A DNA stretch of 64,000 bases, taken from contig CAYYBE010000007.1 in NCBI GenBank assembly GCA_964470345.1, positions 17,586 to 81,585 on the forward strand, read 5' to 3'. The position numbers were made by a program, and so were the translations under genes. Position 1 is the first letter of the stretch; each line of letters starts with the position of its first letter. This document shows, one piece after another, positions 1-8,454 of this stretch. The notes under the pieces were generated by a model. That model saw only the letters and a program-made list of their open reading frames with translations, had not been told where the DNA came from and made no database searches. Origin of the DNA: CAYYBE01 sp964470345 (GTDB taxonomy: Bacteria > Babelota > Babeliae > Babelales > Babelaceae).

Positions 1-404
1 TTTTTAATTTTCTCTATAAGAGTGACATTATGTCCCCAAGGTATCATAAAAAAAGCGCTATTTTCAAAGGGTTCAATAGTTTGTGAAAAATCTTGATAAG
101 CGGTAAAAAACGCCTTCATTCGAAATATATTTGTTCTTGAAAAGCCCTCAATGCCGGGAAATGTCTTTTGTAGGTCTTGCGCAAGTAATTCAAGTGTTTT
201 TTGTCCCCAGCCAGCCCTCTTTTGCTTTTCTGTGATTGTTCTACCAATATTCCAATAAAGGGTTAGTAACTGTTTGTTTACAGAGACAAGAGCTTGGATT
301 TGCGATGTTTGAATGAGCCGCTTTATTTCTTCAAAAGTCGCTTTGTAATCAGGAGCTACTTTTGTGATAGGTGATTTGGAAGGTCGTTTTTGGGGCTTAG
401 CCAT
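1..404 (-). CDS. YhcG/DUF1016-type nuclease, N-terminal part (runs off the window)
   Basis: The reverse strand is open from the ATG at 404 to the window edge, giving 134 codons. The translation has the YhcG N-terminal domain pattern: a helical stretch ending in LLTLYWNIGR, then GWGQKTLELLAQDL, GFSRTN and PWGHNVTL, all typical of DUF1016 N-terminal modules. In complete family members a PD-(D/E)XK nuclease domain follows; here it lies outside the window. AAGGA sits 8 bases before the start. The gene diverges from the gsp operon, and a perfect palindrome lies just upstream. Such genes are often orphan accessory genes. The family call is firm; the cellular role is not known. Confidence 0.85.
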   Translation of the reverse strand, partial: MAKPQKRPSKSPITKVAPDYKATFEEIKRLIQTSQIQALVSVNKQLLTLYWNIGRTITEKQKRAGWGQKTLELLAQDLQKTFPGIEGFSRTNIFRMKAFFTAYQDFSQTIEPFENSAFFMIPWGHNVTLIEKIK

Positions 405-426
405 ATCTACAATCCTTGATCTTTTT

Positions 427-456
427 GCAATTGTCCCACAGCTGTGGGACAATTGC
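427..456. promoter_or_regulatory. Perfect 30-bp palindrome between the DUF1016 gene and gspF
   Basis: Each 14-base arm (GCAATTGTCCCACA) is exactly complementary to the other around a central GC. It ends 23 bases upstream of the DUF1016 start, so it covers the likely promoter of that gene. It could be an operator for a dimeric protein, or a short hairpin. No T-run follows on either strand, so a terminator is unlikely. Confidence 0.6.
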
Positions 457-500
457 GGGTTAAAAGGCTACCTGCTTTCTTGACATTTCAAACTCTATTT

Positions 501-540
501 TACCATGCTCATGGTACAAAGACTAACCCTGTGGTAAACT
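501..540 (+). promoter_or_regulatory. Candidate gspF promoter with inverted repeat
   Basis: TACCATG (501-507) and CATGGTA (510-516) form a 7-2-7 inverted repeat. TGG-TAAACT at 532-540 is a good extended -10, about 26 bases before the gspF ATG. The same TGG-TAAACT -10 is used at 60996. A clear -35 is lacking, so the inverted repeat may bind an activator. A TTGACA at 480-485 has no well-spaced -10. Confidence 0.4.
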
Positions 541-566
541 GGGAGTATAAAAAAACTGGAGTTTCT

Positions 567-1805
567 ATGGCCTTATACGCCTATCAAGCATTTTCAAAAG
601 AGGGAAAACGAGTTCAAGGTACCGTTGATGCCGGTTCGGTGCAAGGAGCACGTGAGCAGGTTTCAAAGATGGGCTTGTACCCGATTTCTGTTGCCGTTGC
701 TACGAGCGAAACGGGCGCTTTTGGTGGGATACTGAAACGCTTTTTTGGCCCTCGTGTCAGCTTGCGTGACAAGATCTTTTTCACCAAGCAGCTTGCAGTT
801 TTATTGAAAGCAGGCGTACCACTTTTGGAATCTTTAGAATTACTCATCGAGCAAACCGAAGGCGGTCTGCGCTCGATTATTATCCCTTTGAAAGACGGCA
901 TTAAAGAGGGGCAGTCATTAGCCGAAGGGCTTTCCCGCTATCCAGCTATTTTTGATACGACCTACGTACAGTTGGTCAGGGCTGGAGAAGCTTCGGGTAA
1001 TTTAGAAAAAATTCTTGACCGTCTTTCACTCTATCTTGAGCGCAGTGAGTCGCTCCATAAAAAAATTCGCAGTGCCATGATGTTGCCGCTCATTCAATTG
1101 GCGGTCGTTGGTGTTGTTGTTGTTATTTTATTAACCTATGTTGTTCCTGAAATAGCAAAAACCTTTTCTGGTGAAGGGGTAGAATTGCCCGTTTCTACGC
1201 AGATTCTGATCAGTCTTTCTGACTTTGTGGTCAATTATTTTTTTATTATGCTTGGTTTGTTGGTTGCGCTGGTAGCGCTCTTTTTCTGGTGGAAATCAAC
1301 CAATGCTGGTGCGCGAGCATGGGATAATTTTATTTTGCACGTTCCGATTATTGGCTATTTTGCTCGTATGGGAGCTGTGGTACAATTTAGCCGAACCCTT
1401 GGGATGTTGGTAGAAGGTGGCGTTAATTTAGCAGAATCGCTTGGGATTGTCTGTCGAGTGATCGACAATAGGATCTTGGTTGATGCATTAAACGCTGCAC
1501 GTGAAAATATTATTAAACAGGGGCGTATCGCTGAATATTTAAAGCAGACTAAACTCTTTCCTCCTGTTGCCATCTATTTGATTGGAACGGGTGAAAAGAG
1601 TGGACAACTTGATGCAATGCTCTTAACGATTGCTGATTATTATGACACGCAGGTACAAGACTATGCAGATAGTCTTTCGGGTAAACTGGGCCCTGCTATG
1701 TTATTGATTATGGGTGTTGTTGTTGGATTTATGGTCATTGCAATCGGAACGCCGATTATGCAAATGGGGGATCTTGCTGGAGCAGGGTATCTCGAAGGAA
1801 TATAA
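567..1805 (+). CDS. gspF: Type II secretion / type IV pilus inner-membrane platform protein GspF
   Basis: This 412-residue protein is the polytopic platform of the pseudopilus assembly machine; it contacts the assembly ATPase and helps insert pseudopilins. It begins MALYAYQAF, typical of GspF, and has two T2SF domains. The first contains the LLKAGVPLLESLELL signature and the second the related MLVEGGVNLAESLGIV. Each domain is followed by long membrane helices. The start at 567 has GGAG 7 bases upstream; the frame could be extended to 444, but that would run into the upstream palindrome. It heads a tight gspF-G-H-I-J-K operon. The ATPase (GspE), secretin (GspD) and peptidase (GspO) are not nearby, so the system is split over the genome. 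Confidence 0.95.
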   Translation: MALYAYQAFSKEGKRVQGTVDAGSVQGAREQVSKMGLYPISVAVATSETGAFGGILKRFFGPRVSLRDKIFFTKQLAVLLKAGVPLLESLELLIEQTEGGLRSIIIPLKDGIKEGQSLAEGLSRYPAIFDTTYVQLVRAGEASGNLEKILDRLSLYLERSESLHKKIRSAMMLPLIQLAVVGVVVVILLTYVVPEIAKTFSGEGVELPVSTQILISLSDFVVNYFFIMLGLLVALVALFFWWKSTNAGARAWDNFILHVPIIGYFARMGAVVQFSRTLGMLVEGGVNLAESLGIVCRVIDNRILVDALNAARENIIKQGRIAEYLKQTKLFPPVAIYLIGTGEKSGQLDAMLLTIADYYDTQVQDYADSLSGKLGPAMLLIMGVVVGFMVIAIGTPIMQMGDLAGAGYLEGI

Positions 1806-1824
1806 CCAAACTGGGAAAGGATAG

Positions 1825-2256
1825 ATGACGATGGTACAAACACGTTTGTTCCAAACACGTTCAGGTTTTACACTGATCGAAATTATTGTGGCGCTGGCTA
1901 TTGTTGGCATTATGGCCGTCGGTGGTTTTACGGTCTTTAAATATCTTGATAAAGCAAAAGTCTCAAAGACAAAGACTGAGCTTTCAACGCTTCGTTTGGC
2001 TATTGAGCAATACCAAACCGATACAGGTGCGTATCCTGTTACCTTGCAAGATCTGCAGACTAAGCCAGCAGATCAAAAGATGGCAAAGCGTTGGGAAGGC
2101 CCGTATATCGATAAAGAAGTTGAAGATGGATGGAGACATCCGTTTGCCTACGAATTAAAACAAAAAGGTTCTAAACCACCGTATGAACTGTATTCATGGG
2201 GAAAAGATGGTGAAGGAAGCACCGAAGGTCACTATAGCGTGTGGGATCTTGCATAA
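1825..2256 (+). CDS. gspG: Type II secretion major pseudopilin GspG
   Basis: This 143-residue prepilin builds the main body of the periplasmic pseudopilus. A basic leader ending in RSG is followed by FTLIEIIVALAIVGIMAVGG, the N-methylated prepilin helix with Glu at +5. The C-terminal domain has the GspG pattern: TDTGAYP, GPYI, DGWRHPFAYE, YSWGKDGEG. The last is the calcium-binding loop region. AAAGGAT precedes the ATG. The gene sits 19 bases after gspF and overlaps the start of gspH. Confidence 0.95.
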   Translation: MTMVQTRLFQTRSGFTLIEIIVALAIVGIMAVGGFTVFKYLDKAKVSKTKTELSTLRLAIEQYQTDTGAYPVTLQDLQTKPADQKMAKRWEGPYIDKEVEDGWRHPFAYELKQKGSKPPYELYSWGKDGEGSTEGHYSVWDLA

Positions 2257-2794
2257 GCAATCCACGACTCGATCCGGTTTTACCTTGATAGAATTGATTG
2301 TTGCCATAGCCATTATTGGTGTTATGGCAACAATCTTTGTTCCGCGTCTGCGCTCACGCCCTGCACAACCGGTTGACCAGCTCGTTCAAAAGATTCAAGA
2401 GCTTACTAAGCTCGGCTATGAGCGAGCGATTACCACCGGAAAAGTGCATAGGATTATGTTTAAGTTTAAAGAAGAGCCTTCGGTACAGCTTGAAATGGGC
2501 GGAGATCAACGCACTTCGCTGGGCGAAATGAAGTTCTTCCCAGTAGGTGCCATTGGTTCATTGCCAACGCGCATTGCGTGGGAGCCGCGGTTTGTGATAA
2601 AAAATTTTTATATCAAAGGATTTGATGAAGCTGCTAAAGGTTTAAAAGATGCATGGTTGTATCTGTTGCCTGAAGGCCTGTCGCAAGAGAGTGTGATTAA
2701 TATTCGTGATGAGCAAGCAGGGGCAACACGCGGCATGGTGTTAAATCCTTTTACCGTACAATGGGCCATCTATGATACGCTCCAAAAGCCGTAA
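2207..2794 (+). CDS. gspH: Minor pseudopilin, GspH-like
   Basis: The prepilin signature TRSG-FTLIELIVAIAIIGVM is clear. The rest is a GspH-like beta-rich domain without close recognisable motifs. The call as GspH rests on order (second pseudopilin after GspG) and on the beta-rich C-terminal part. The start is uncertain: an ATG at 2207 with GGGGA upstream is chosen, giving a leader of about 23 residues. An ATG at 2183 has no ribosome site, and a TTG at 2249 would give a 10-residue leader. The gene overlaps gspG, and its end overlaps gspI by 23 bases, so the two are probably translationally coupled. Confidence 0.85.
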   Translation: MVKEAPKVTIACGILHKQSTTRSGFTLIELIVAIAIIGVMATIFVPRLRSRPAQPVDQLVQKIQELTKLGYERAITTGKVHRIMFKFKEEPSVQLEMGGDQRTSLGEMKFFPVGAIGSLPTRIAWEPRFVIKNFYIKGFDEAAKGLKDAWLYLLPEGLSQESVINIRDEQAGATRGMVLNPFTVQWAIYDTLQKP

Positions 2795-3203
2795 TGGCTG
2801 TAGCCCTAACGGGTGGAACCCTAATGGGTTCTCTTTAATTGAGGTCATGGTCGCGCTTGTTATCGTGAGCATGATCATTATTACCGTGCTGCGTGTGCAA
2901 GCGAACTTGACGCGGACAACCGTGCGTACGGTCAACCGTGTGCGTATTACGATATTGATGAAAAATTTTTTGATAGAGATGGAACAACAAAAGAAAAAAG
3001 AAAAAGAGCAGATGGTCGACGGTCCGCCACCAGTGAAACTCTCCTACCAACTCAAATCACTTAAAAAACAAGCTGAGTTTGAAAAGATTCCGGATCTGTT
3101 TTTAGAAACGGTTACGGCGCAATGGCAAGAGCAGAAAGAGCAAAAAAAGACGTTGGTGTCGATTGTCTTTCGGCCGAAAGCCCAAGGGGAGCAGGGCGCA
3201 TGA
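2772..3203 (+). CDS. gspI: Minor pseudopilin, GspI-like
   Basis: This 143-residue prepilin has the cleavage site PNG-FSLIEVMVALVIVSMI with Glu at +5. In known systems GspI is part of the tip complex GspH-I-J-K that primes the pseudopilus. After the helix, residues 70-90 are unusually rich in Lys, Glu and Gln, then come a short domain and another charged stretch. The gene lies between gspH and gspJ and overlaps the latter by ATGA. Identification as GspI rests on the prepilin signature plus position; the globular part is too divergent to decide by eye. Confidence 0.85.
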   Translation: MIRSKSRNGCSPNGWNPNGFSLIEVMVALVIVSMIIITVLRVQANLTRTTVRTVNRVRITILMKNFLIEMEQQKKKEKEQMVDGPPPVKLSYQLKSLKKQAEFEKIPDLFLETVTAQWQEQKEQKKTLVSIVFRPKAQGEQGA

Positions 3204-4195
3204 GTTATAAGTGTATGAAAGTATACCGTCCTGGCTTTACGTTGATCGAAATTATTATCGCGCTCTTAGTCTCTTCGATGGTCGCGATGATTATCTTGCG
3301 TACGTTCCGTCAGACAACAACAACGTTCCAGCGCGTTACAACGCTCATCGATGATAATGCTGAGCTGTTAGGTGTCTATGCACAGCTTGAACGGGATTTG
3401 TCCGGTGCCTTTGTTCCTGCAGTCTGGAAAGAAGCAGCAGTTCGGGATGTTAAAGAGGAAGAAGAAGCTGCGAAAGTGGCAGCGCAACAAAGTAAAGATA
3501 TTAAAGCGACCAAAAAAGAGCTTGGAGAACAAGCGGTACAGCAAGCAACAAAGCGTCCTGTTTTCTCAACAGAGGTGAAAGAGGGAAACCTTACGCAGTT
3601 TTCATTTGTAACAACTAATGCTTTTGTGATCTTTGATGAGCCAGCTGCCCGCGCGGTCCGTGTGACGTATAAGCTTGTTGAACAAACGCAAGAAGAGGCG
3701 AGAGAAAAACGGTATCGTTTGATGCGTGAAGAAACACCCTATGTTGCTGAAGGCGCTGTGTATGGCCGCAAGCGTCAGACGCGCTCCTACCCGTTACTGA
3801 TAAATATTACGAGTTTAACGGGACTTTTTTCCGCTCTTGAAGAAAAAACATCTGACAAGGACAAAAAAGCATCGAGCGAGTTTGTTTCGTTGTCTGAGTG
3901 GGGAACTGAAGCTCAGAAAAAAAAGAGCAAACGGCTGATGCCTGAATGGGTAAAATTGACGGGTACGGTAATTAGCCCGGTGAGTAAAAAATCGTTGCCC
4001 TTTACCTTCCAATTTCATATTCCGTCACTTGCGCAACAGGCGGTGCATACGCAAACTTCGTATCCATTGTTGGAAGGCTTGTTGGGTAAAATTAAGTTGC
4101 CATCGGGGTTACAGCAGCCTGGCAAGCAACAAGCGGGAGCACCAGGGGGAATAGGATCAGCGAGTGTTGGTCAAGGCAAAGGGGATGATAACTGA
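3200..4195 (+). CDS. gspJ: Minor pseudopilin, GspJ-like
   Basis: This 331-residue prepilin has a 12-residue leader (RPG-FTLIEIIIALLVSSMVAM). It is larger than typical GspJ (about 200 residues). The extra length comes from charged insertions: a Glu/Lys/Ala-rich stretch around nt 3430-3545, a Lys/Glu stretch around 3835-3930, and a Gly/Gln-rich tail. The start at 3200 is preferred over an upstream in-frame start at 3122. It overlaps the gspI stop as ATGA and has AAGGGGAG upstream. TGATG couples it to gspK. GspJ is expected in the pseudopilus tip complex. Confidence 0.85.
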   Translation: MSYKCMKVYRPGFTLIEIIIALLVSSMVAMIILRTFRQTTTTFQRVTTLIDDNAELLGVYAQLERDLSGAFVPAVWKEAAVRDVKEEEEAAKVAAQQSKDIKATKKELGEQAVQQATKRPVFSTEVKEGNLTQFSFVTTNAFVIFDEPAARAVRVTYKLVEQTQEEAREKRYRLMREETPYVAEGAVYGRKRQTRSYPLLINITSLTGLFSALEEKTSDKDKKASSEFVSLSEWGTEAQKKKSKRLMPEWVKLTGTVISPVSKKSLPFTFQFHIPSLAQQAVHTQTSYPLLEGLLGKIKLPSGLQQPGKQQAGAPGGIGSASVGQGKGDDN

Positions 4196-5307
4196 TGTCT
4201 ATGAAATGCACATATGTTTCTGGTTACGTATTAGCATTGGCAATGGGTTTTATTGCCATAGTGTCGGTGTTAGTAACAGGTTTAGTACACCGTGTCATGG
4301 TCTTTCATAGAGTGCAATATGCGTTAATAGAACGGGAACAGGCCCGTCTGCTTGCGCTCAGTGGCGTTAATATAGCCCTTGCGCAGTTAACTGATGTTAA
4401 AAAAGCTGATGAGAAAAAGAAAGAGGGGCAACAAGCGCCAGCAGCGCAGGCGCCGGCTCCCAAAACTCCAGCAGCTGGTGGCGCACAGCAGCCACAACCG
4501 CAAGCTGCGAAGCAGCCGCAACAAGCTTCTATGCAAAGTCAGTTGAAAAAGTTAACAGCACTTCTTAATCGCTGGCAAACATTTTCGTTAAAAGAGGCAG
4601 GTGAAGGTATCGATGGAACCTGCGAAATCTATCTGACAAGTGAACGGGGTAAGATCGATCTCAACTCAATTTATGACTTTGCACAACGAAAATTTGTGAA
4701 ACGGGACGGCTTTGATGGGGAGAAAATTTGTCAATTGGTGAGCGAAAAGCTATCCTCAGTACTCAAAAGTGGTAACTTCGCAGAGTTTCTGTCTGCATTT
4801 TTAAAGGAGCGAGGGTATCCACTTGATGATCTTTCTCAGTTGATAGCCGACAAACGATTTGAAAAGATGCGCGATCGTTTATTTATGACTCCTGACGGTG
4901 GCGTAGCATTGTTTGATGTCTTTACTCTTGAAACGCAACAGGCGCAAATTCAGCCGTGGTTTATAACAGCAGGGCTTGGTACGGTACTTGGTTTTCAGGT
5001 TGGGAAAGGCGTTGATAAAAAAATATGGCAGAAAAGTCTTGAAAAAGTTCCTGCTTCTGTGAGTACACTAAAGTGGCAACAACAGTGGGATACACTTCTT
5101 GCTCCGGTATATGGTAAAGAGTATGGAAAACTGACCGGTGAAGTGAAAAGTATGTTTGCTGAGAAGTTTGAAAGTGCGCCGTTTTCTGTGGTATCTTATG
5201 GAAAATTCGGTGTATTCACCACAAAGGTATATGCCATTATCGAAGAAAAGGTAACTGAGCAGGGTAAAACAACTGGGTATGGCATACGGAAATTGTATTG
5301 GTTGTAA
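4195..5307 (+). CDS. gspK: Minor pseudopilin, GspK-like
   Basis: This 370-residue protein begins with a prepilin-like hydrophobic helix (SGYVLALAMGFIAIVSVLVTG). It continues with EREQARLLALSGVNIALAQL, the pattern seen in GspK. It is the largest minor pseudopilin, as expected for GspK, which caps the tip and lacks Glu at +5. Residues about 68-115 form a low-complexity linker of Lys, Ala, Pro and Gln, unusual for this family. The later part (GKIDLNSIYDFAQ) matches the conserved GspK region that follows the helix. It is the last gene of the gsp run. Confidence 0.85.
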   Translation: MSMKCTYVSGYVLALAMGFIAIVSVLVTGLVHRVMVFHRVQYALIEREQARLLALSGVNIALAQLTDVKKADEKKKEGQQAPAAQAPAPKTPAAGGAQQPQPQAAKQPQQASMQSQLKKLTALLNRWQTFSLKEAGEGIDGTCEIYLTSERGKIDLNSIYDFAQRKFVKRDGFDGEKICQLVSEKLSSVLKSGNFAEFLSAFLKERGYPLDDLSQLIADKRFEKMRDRLFMTPDGGVALFDVFTLETQQAQIQPWFITAGLGTVLGFQVGKGVDKKIWQKSLEKVPASVSTLKWQQQWDTLLAPVYGKEYGKLTGEVKSMFAEKFESAPFSVVSYGKFGVFTTKVYAIIEEKVTEQGKTTGYGIRKLYWL

Positions 5308-5322
5308 GTAGAAGGGGATGAC

Positions 5323-6858
5323 TTGCGTATTCAAACAGAAACAGCCGTTGGCTTGTTTGTACTCGTTGCGACGGGAATCTTTCTGTATATGAGTTATCAA
5401 GTAGGCTCATTTAGATTTGATCGTATTCGTTACACGACGTACTACGCCTATTTTGCTGATATTTCTGGCTTGAGCAAAAAATCTGACATTAAAATCGCTG
5501 GTGTTAAAGTTGGTTGGGTTGACGCTGTTGACCTTGTTAATGATGGCCAGCAGGTCAAGGCAACGTTATTGATTGATAAAAAATATGTACTTTCTATTAA
5601 TGCTACCGCTGTTGTTCGCCAAGAAGGTTTGCTGGGAAGTAAGTATCTTGAGATAACACCAGGAGATCCACTGCTCGCCCATTTAGAGGCTGGTGGTATG
5701 CTGACGATGCCAAGCCATGGACCTGTGCAGGTTGATGAATTATTGCATCAATTTAAAAATGTTGCCGGCAATGTTGAGTCGATTACTGCTTCGCTTAAGG
5801 GAGCCATTGGTGGTACTGAGGGCGAAGAAAAGGTACGTGCCTTGGTTGACGGGTTGAAAGCAGCAGCAGAAAAATTGGCCTCGTTCTCTGGATCAATTGA
5901 CCGTGTTGTTACCCGCAATGAGGGGACCATTGATGGTATTGTAAATGATTTGCATGCCGTATTAGTCGATCTTAAATCGGAGATTCCAAAACTAAGTCAG
6001 ACGTTACAACAGAACTTTGATCAAATCTCACGTAATTTTGAACGAGTTACCGCACAGATTGAACAAGTTGGTCATCCTGCGCAAGAGGTGGTACAGAAAA
6101 TTAACGAAGGTCGCGGCATTTTGGGTCAATTGGTTAATGATGATGAAGCCTATCGCGATATTCGCATTGCCGTTAATGGCGTGAAGAAGTACTTTGATAA
6201 GATCGACAAGACCGGTGTTGTCTTTGATGTTCATACCGAGTCGATGATGGGACCGTTTGATGGCTATTGTGATCTTAAAGAATCAAAGGGCTATTTTGCA
6301 GCACGTATTCATCCGTGTGAAGACTATTTCTATCTTGCCGGTTTAGTGGCAACCAAAGCGGGACGCATGGACCGTTATGAGTTGAACCGAGCATGGTACA
6401 AAGATTATTGTCGTCAAGAACAACTGGTTCCCGGCTTTATGGATCTTGCACCAGACAAGCAGCTGAAGTATGCTCCGGTGCAGCAACGGGTCTGGCGTAA
6501 ATTTGACCAATTCTTATTCAACCTCCAATTTGGTAAAGTCTTTGGCAATATTGCATTCCGTGCTGGTCTGTTTGATAGCAGTGGTGGTGTTGGTGTTGAC
6601 GTTGATCTGCCATTTGGTACTGAATCCTTCCGTTGGGTCACAACCCTTGAGTTGTTTGACTTAAATGGACGCAACCGCCGTGCTGATGACCGTCCACACT
6701 TGAAGTGGTTGAACCGCCTCTTCTTCACGAGAAACATCTATTGTACCTTTGGCGCTGATGACTTTGTCAGCCGTTGCAATAAGAATGCGTTCTTTGGTAT
6801 TGGTCTTCGCTTTGCTGATGACGATGTCAAATATTACGCTTCTAAGATTGGCAAGTAA
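5323..6858 (+). CDS. MCE/MlaD-domain lipid-transport protein with long C-terminal extension
   Basis: A TTG start with GAAGGGG upstream opens a 511-residue protein. Residues 1-27 are a membrane anchor. Residues 38-125 form the MCE domain (GLSKKSDIKIAGVKVG, ending QEGLLGSKYLEITPG), which in MlaD-type proteins forms hexameric rings that carry phospholipids between membranes. Residues 135-270 are predicted helical, like the needle or tube of longer MCE proteins. Residues 290-511 are rich in aromatic and beta-type segments and are not part of the classical domain. No MlaE permease or MlaF ATPase is adjacent. It follows gspK by 15 bases and may be cotranscribed with the gsp genes. Confidence 0.85.
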   Translation: MRIQTETAVGLFVLVATGIFLYMSYQVGSFRFDRIRYTTYYAYFADISGLSKKSDIKIAGVKVGWVDAVDLVNDGQQVKATLLIDKKYVLSINATAVVRQEGLLGSKYLEITPGDPLLAHLEAGGMLTMPSHGPVQVDELLHQFKNVAGNVESITASLKGAIGGTEGEEKVRALVDGLKAAAEKLASFSGSIDRVVTRNEGTIDGIVNDLHAVLVDLKSEIPKLSQTLQQNFDQISRNFERVTAQIEQVGHPAQEVVQKINEGRGILGQLVNDDEAYRDIRIAVNGVKKYFDKIDKTGVVFDVHTESMMGPFDGYCDLKESKGYFAARIHPCEDYFYLAGLVATKAGRMDRYELNRAWYKDYCRQEQLVPGFMDLAPDKQLKYAPVQQRVWRKFDQFLFNLQFGKVFGNIAFRAGLFDSSGGVGVDVDLPFGTESFRWVTTLELFDLNGRNRRADDRPHLKWLNRLFFTRNIYCTFGADDFVSRCNKNAFFGIGLRFADDDVKYYASKIGK

Positions 6859-6949
6859 GCGTTAGCGATTCTTGAGAGAAGTATTGCTTGCTTGGTATCG
6901 GGCGCAGTATTCTAGCTTTGACAAGAGCAAGAGTACTGAAGGAGCATAT

Positions 6950-7525
6950 ATGAACAAACGAGTCGCCGCGTTTCCGATTCAAGATCTGATTTTAAACCGC
7001 TGGTCGCCCCGCGCCATGTCGGGCCAAGCTGTTTCCCCGCAAGAATTAATGTCACTGTTTGAAGCAGCCCGCTGGGCGCCTTCTTCGTACAATGGCCAAC
7101 CGTGGCGTTTTATTTATGGCTATAAAGGTACACCGGCATGGGATCGTCTTTTTAAGCTCTTGGTTGAATTTAATCAATCATGGTGCAGTAACGGTTCGGT
7201 ATTGATTCTTGTTGTATCACGTACCCATTTTGCTTACAATGACAAACCATCTCGTACCCATTCATTTGACACAGGAGCTGCCTGTGAAAATCTCGCGCTT
7301 GAAGGACATGCGCGTGGTTTGGTTGTTCATGGTATGGAAGGCTTTGATTATGATGCCGCGCGTGCCGAATTCAAGATGCCAGAATTATATTCTGTTGAAG
7401 CAATGTTCGTGATTGGCAAGCCGGGTGATCTATCAGTCTTGTCGCCAGAATTACAAAAACGGGAAGTTCTTTCTGATCGGAATACTATCGATGCGTTTGC
7501 ATTCGAGGGTGAATTCCAGCCATAA
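6950..7525 (+). CDS. Nitroreductase-family flavoprotein
   Basis: This 191-residue protein has the FMN-dependent nitroreductase fold. LNRWSPRAM gives the phosphate-binding Arg/Ser region, then FEAARWAPSSYNGQPWRF. The central part LILVVSRTHF and TGAACENLALEGHARGLVVHGM is the usual core of the NADH oxidase/nitroreductase family. The ATG at 6950 is chosen over an upstream start at 6872 because GAAGGAG lies 6 bases before it and the upstream residues do not resemble the family. The natural substrate cannot be told. It is followed by ldh after 18 bases, suggesting a shared transcript and perhaps a redox role. Confidence 0.9.
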   Translation: MNKRVAAFPIQDLILNRWSPRAMSGQAVSPQELMSLFEAARWAPSSYNGQPWRFIYGYKGTPAWDRLFKLLVEFNQSWCSNGSVLILVVSRTHFAYNDKPSRTHSFDTGAACENLALEGHARGLVVHGMEGFDYDAARAEFKMPELYSVEAMFVIGKPGDLSVLSPELQKREVLSDRNTIDAFAFEGEFQP

Positions 7526-7543
7526 TATTAAAAAGGGAGGAGT

Positions 7544-8449
7544 ATGCATAAGTCAACCGTCGCAATTATTGGAGTTGGAGCAGTAGGGGCTACAACAGCC
7601 TATACGTTATTACTTCGTGGTCTTGCAGCAAGAATCATTTTAGTCGACATTAACCAAGAGCGTTGCCGTGGGGAAATAGAGGATCTGCGTGATGCACGTC
7701 CCTTTGGTAGTGGCGCCATTGATATTGTCCAAGGGACACTGGAAGATGCAGCGCGGGCAGACATTATTGTCATTGCTGCTGGTATTGCCCAAAAGCCAGG
7801 GCAAACGCGGGTTGAGCTTTTAGAAACCAATAAAAAAGTAATACTCTCACTTTTACAGGGCTTACAGCCAATTAATCCGAACGCTATTATTATTATGGTA
7901 ACAAACCCTGTTGATGTCTTAACGCTGCTTGCGCAAAATACGGGCATCTTGCCACGTAATCAAATTTTTGGATCAGGTACATTGCTTGACAGTCAGCGCT
8001 TGCGTGGGGCGATTGGCGAGAAGCTTAATATCGCACAGCAGTCGATTCATATTTATAGTTTAGGTGAGCATGGGGATAGCCAGTTTGTTGCTTGGTCATG
8101 GGCAACGGTTGGTGGCGTGCCACTTTCAAACTTTAAAGCAATATCGGTTACCGAGCTTGATACGCTTGCATTGAACGCGCGTAAAAAAGCGTACGATATT
8201 ATTGCTTGTAAGGGCTCGACCTCATTTGGTATAGCGGCCTGTGTTTCTGCTTACTGTCAAAATATTTTCTTTGACCAAAAACGGGTTACCCCTGTTTCTT
8301 GTTATGTTCCAGACTATGGGGTGTGCATGAGCATGCCTGCGGTTATCGGTGCGCGTGGTGTTGAAAGCATTTTGCCATTAACGTTTACCGATACTGAGAA
8401 AAAACAGCTCGAAACATCAGCTGCAACACTCAAAAAACTTGTGGCCTAA
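7544..8449 (+). CDS. ldh: L-lactate dehydrogenase
   Basis: This 301-residue enzyme interconverts pyruvate and L-lactate with NAD(H). The Rossmann motif GVGAVG is at residues 10-15, with Asp35 for NAD. The specificity loop reads QKPGQTR; Gln83 there marks lactate rather than malate dehydrogenase, which has Arg at that site. The catalytic pair is present: Arg in DSQRLR (about 152-154) and His176 in GEHGDS. VTNPVDVLT is the conserved NAD-binding turn. GGGAGG precedes the ATG. It suggests that the cell can ferment or take up lactate. It ends 5 bases from the convergent gene at 8455. Confidence 0.92.
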   Translation: MHKSTVAIIGVGAVGATTAYTLLLRGLAARIILVDINQERCRGEIEDLRDARPFGSGAIDIVQGTLEDAARADIIVIAAGIAQKPGQTRVELLETNKKVILSLLQGLQPINPNAIIIMVTNPVDVLTLLAQNTGILPRNQIFGSGTLLDSQRLRGAIGEKLNIAQQSIHIYSLGEHGDSQFVAWSWATVGGVPLSNFKAISVTELDTLALNARKKAYDIIACKGSTSFGIAACVSAYCQNIFFDQKRVTPVSCYVPDYGVCMSMPAVIGARGVESILPLTFTDTEKKQLETSAATLKKLVA

Positions 8450-8454
8450 TTGAT

